From contig NZ_CP168151.1 of assembly GCF_026913205.2 (NCBI RefSeq), positions 1,178,001-1,242,000 on the forward strand: a stretch of DNA of 64,000 bases, written 5' to 3'. The stretch comes from Lentilactobacillus sp. SPB1-3. Its GTDB lineage: Bacteria > Bacillota > Bacilli > Lactobacillales > Lactobacillaceae. Of the stretch, positions 62,040 through 64,000 are shown one piece after another. The position numbers and the translations under genes are program-made. The notes below the pieces were generated by a model. That model was not told the DNA's origin, made no database searches, and saw nothing but the letters and a program-made list of their open reading frames with translations. Each line of letters starts with the position of its first letter. Within the stretch, counting starts at the first letter, position 1.

Positions 62040-63362
62040 TTAAATTTGCTCATGATATTTTAGCAAATAGGCTCTAACTTCTGAAATAAAGTACAACGAA
62101 CCAGTTACTAACAATAGGTCATCAGAATTCATTTTTTCCTCAGCTTTCATAATCGCTGACTTGAAATCTGGTTGATAAGTAACAGCGACTTTTTTATTAG
62201 CTTCTTGTTTTTCAACCAGATTTGCGTCGAATAATTTCCGATTCATTGGTGTTTGGAATGTGGTTAAAGTAATTTCAGCATTCTTAACCTGCGCCATCTC
62301 ACTAACTATTTCTTGGGCCTGCTTATCAGCTAACACAGCAATTATCATATAAATCTTGCCTTTAGAGTAACTATTATTCAACAATGTTGTGAGCTGCTTT
62401 GCTGCAGGGACATTATGAGCACCATCAATAACTATCGTAGGGTTAGTTGATATGCGTTCAAATCTACCTGCCCACTGCGCATTAGCAACTCCTTTAAGCA
62501 CACTGCTGATTGCCGCTTTCTTCTTCAACAATTTGCAATATACAAAATACAATGAAATCGCAATCGCTGCGTTCTGAGCTTGATAATCACCTAACAGTTG
62601 TGACGTCAACTGTATGTCAGCGTCGAATCCAGAATATTCAAATGACTGTTGCCAGTTGTCTACTTTAGGAGTAGAAACATCAAATTCTTTTCCCAAAGTA
62701 AATAGTTGACTGTCATGGTTGGCAGCTGTTTTAGCAATGACTTTCAAAGGATCACTTTCCAACTTGCCAATGACCACGGGTACATTAGGTTTAATTATTC
62801 CTGCCTTTTGAGCTGCAATCTCGCTCAAGGTATTACCTAAAATTTGCATATGATCGTACCCAATTGATGTAATTGCTGATGCAAGTGGTGTAACCACATT
62901 AGTAGAATCATACAGACCACCTAATCCAACTTCTACAAGGACAATATCAGCATGCCCTTCAGCAAAATAAGAAAACATCATTGCGGTGATGATTTCAAAC
63001 TCGGTTGGGCCACCCTCAGGCAATGTGTCGTCTAATTGATCAACCACAGGTTTAACTAGGTTGGCTAACCTAAGAATTTCATCATCAGCAATTGGTTGGC
63101 CATCAACGCTAATGCGTTCATTGAACTTAATCAAAAACGGTGAAGTATAAGTTCCAACGGAATAGCCATCCGCTTGCAGAATGTTTCGCAAATAAGTTAG
63201 CGTTGAGCCCTTACCATTAGTTCCTGCAATGTGAATTGCCTGAATTTTTTGATGTGGGTTGCCAAGTAATTCTAAAAACCGATTCATTCTATCAAGTGTT
63301 GGAATTTTTTTAAACTTGGTTCGGCCATGAATAAAAGCCAATGCCTCTTCATAAGTTTTCAA
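62040..63362 (-). CDS. folC: Folylpolyglutamate synthase / dihydrofolate synthase
   Basis: A Mur-ligase-family enzyme that adds glutamates to folates (and may make dihydrofolate). It has 440 residues. The ATP loop is GTNGKGST (about 47-54), followed by TSPFLIKFNERI, VEVGLGGLYDSTNV (Glu and metal binding), GYDHMQILGNTLSEIAAQKAGIIK and the C-terminal IVIDGAHNVPA. The TTG start (63362) lies 8 nt after AAGGGG. Located downstream of valS as in other lactobacilli. Confidence 0.94.
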   Translation of the reverse strand: MKTYEEALAFIHGRTKFKKIPTLDRMNRFLELLGNPHQKIQAIHIAGTNGKGSTLTYLRNILQADGYSVGTYTSPFLIKFNERISVDGQPIADDEILRLANLVKPVVDQLDDTLPEGGPTEFEIITAMMFSYFAEGHADIVLVEVGLGGLYDSTNVVTPLASAITSIGYDHMQILGNTLSEIAAQKAGIIKPNVPVVIGKLESDPLKVIAKTAANHDSQLFTLGKEFDVSTPKVDNWQQSFEYSGFDADIQLTSQLLGDYQAQNAAIAISLYFVYCKLLKKKAAISSVLKGVANAQWAGRFERISTNPTIVIDGAHNVPAAKQLTTLLNNSYSKGKIYMIIAVLADKQAQEIVSEMAQVKNAEITLTTFQTPMNRKLFDANLVEKQEANKKVAVTYQPDFKSAIMKAEEKMNSDDLLLVTGSLYFISEVRAYLLKYHEQI

Positions 63363-63382
63363 ATAAATTACCCCTTAAAAAG

Positions 63383-63413
63383 AGCCGTAACAAAACCAAT
63401 TTGTTACGGCTCC
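63383..63413 (-). terminator. valS terminator
   Basis: A perfect 13-bp stem (63383-63395 with 63401-63413, GAGCCGTAACAAA and complement), 5-nt loop, then TTTTTAAGG on the minus strand. The folC ribosome site follows directly. Confidence 0.88.
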
Positions 63414-63450
63414 GTTATTAATAACTTTTAATAACGTACAACACAGTTTA

Positions 63451-64000
63451 TTATAGTTGGCTTTCGATTTGAGATAAACGTTGCTTAGCAGCAGACAACT
63501 TGTTTTGGTAATCAGCTTGCTTTTCACGTTCCTTTTCAACAACGTCCTCAGGAGCATTATCGACAAAACGAGCATTGCCTAATTTCTTTTCAACTCGTGT
63601 TACCTCGGCCTCAAAGTTTTTAACTTCTTTAGCAACTCGGTCTCGTTCTTCACCAAGGTCAACTAATTCTGCCAAAGGAACATAGATAGTAGCATCAGTG
63701 ATCACAGATGTCATTGCTAAATCAGGGGCTTGAATTTCATCAGCAATTTGCAATTCTTTATCGTGAGTGAAGCGATCAATGTAAGGTTTGTTTTCTTCGA
63801 AAATGGCCTTCAAAGTTGCACTCTTAGTTGAAATCAACAAATCAATTGGTGATGACATAGGTGCATTGGCCTCTGAACGAATATTTCTAACTGCCTTGAT
63901 CAAATCGATCAATGAATCCATGTCTGATTCAGCTTTAGGATCATTCAAGTTATCATCGACAACTGGATATGCCGCCTTAACGATGGTATCGCCTTCGTGT
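63451..64000 (-). CDS. valS: Valyl-tRNA synthetase, C-terminal part (5' end outside window)
   Basis: The last 182 residues of valyl-tRNA synthetase. The frame is open to the right edge (HEGDTIVKAAYPVVDDN at the edge). The anticodon-binding region continues (SLIDLIKAVRNIRSEANAP), and the C-terminal coiled-coil arm (LVDLGEERDRVAKEVKNFEAEV to the end KQRLSQIESQL) is diagnostic of ValRS. Charges tRNA-Val. The catalytic core and start are not in the window. Any T-box would also lie outside. Confidence 0.93.
   Translation of the reverse strand, partial: HEGDTIVKAAYPVVDDNLNDPKAESDMDSLIDLIKAVRNIRSEANAPMSSPIDLLISTKSATLKAIFEENKPYIDRFTHDKELQIADEIQAPDLAMTSVITDATIYVPLAELVDLGEERDRVAKEVKNFEAEVTRVEKKLGNARFVDNAPEDVVEKEREKQADYQNKLSAAKQRLSQIESQL

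Overview
The window is a chromosomal segment of a low-GC Gram-positive bacterium of the family Lactobacillaceae. The evidence is the gene content (D-lactate dehydrogenase, mevalonate-pathway HMG-CoA synthase, divergent pepQ/ccpA, YutD/YunD, IreB, the comG operon followed by ytxK-ackA), strong AGGAGG ribosome binding sites, many TTG starts, and B. subtilis-type cre and CGAAC-N4-GTTCG SOS boxes. I cannot name the genus. Almost all genes lie on the minus strand. I see no rRNA, tRNA, CRISPR array, insertion sequence or prophage, so this is mostly conserved core genome.

Layout. 1-11.5 kb: 5' part of ldhD, a GIY-YIG/tRNA-methyltransferase pair, plsC, yneF, a DUF896 gene divergent from lexA over one SOS box, mvaS, an unrecognised 82-aa gene, pspC-like, the yunD-yutD-yutF-TIGR01906 cluster and an amino acid permease. 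11.5-17.3 kb: the comGA-comGG competence pseudopilus operon, then ytxK and ackA. 17.3-23 kb: yebC, a decayed patch with a TetR-like C-terminal fragment, ccpA/pepQ divergent over a perfect cre, ytxGH-like genes and an MscS channel. 23-31 kb: cbpB, yfcE, rdgB, murI, yslB, trxA, mutS2, cvpA, zapA, yrzB, ruvX, ireB. 31-38 kb: alaS under a T-box, a DEAD-box helicase, nrnA, SOS-controlled dinB, yajC. 38-51 kb: tgt, queA, ruvBA, mutLS, ymdB, rny, SOS-controlled recA, cinA (C-terminal domain only). 51-64 kb: pgsA, rodZ, yfmH/yfmF, an amino acid ABC transporter behind a partly doubled T-box leader, minDC, mreDCB, folC and the 3' part of valS.

Functional themes are DNA repair and recombination (lexA, dinB, recA, ruvAB, ruvX, mutSL, mutS2) with three SOS boxes; shape and division (mreBCD, minCD, rodZ, zapA, murI); tRNA modification and charging (queA, tgt, alaS, valS, trmN6); RNA decay (rny, nrnA, ymdB); natural competence (comG, recA); and carbon control (ccpA, ackA, ldhD).

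The most unusual element is the ABC-transporter leader at 57473-57876. It has a single stem I but two complete stem III/antiterminator/terminator modules, and an exact 18-nt inverted repeat spans the first module. Other items worth checking are a hairpin hiding the ytxK Shine-Dalgarno in front of a possible CTG start, a short and possibly frame-broken comGG, an attenuator-like hairpin against the mvaS ribosome binding site, and the TetR remnant.
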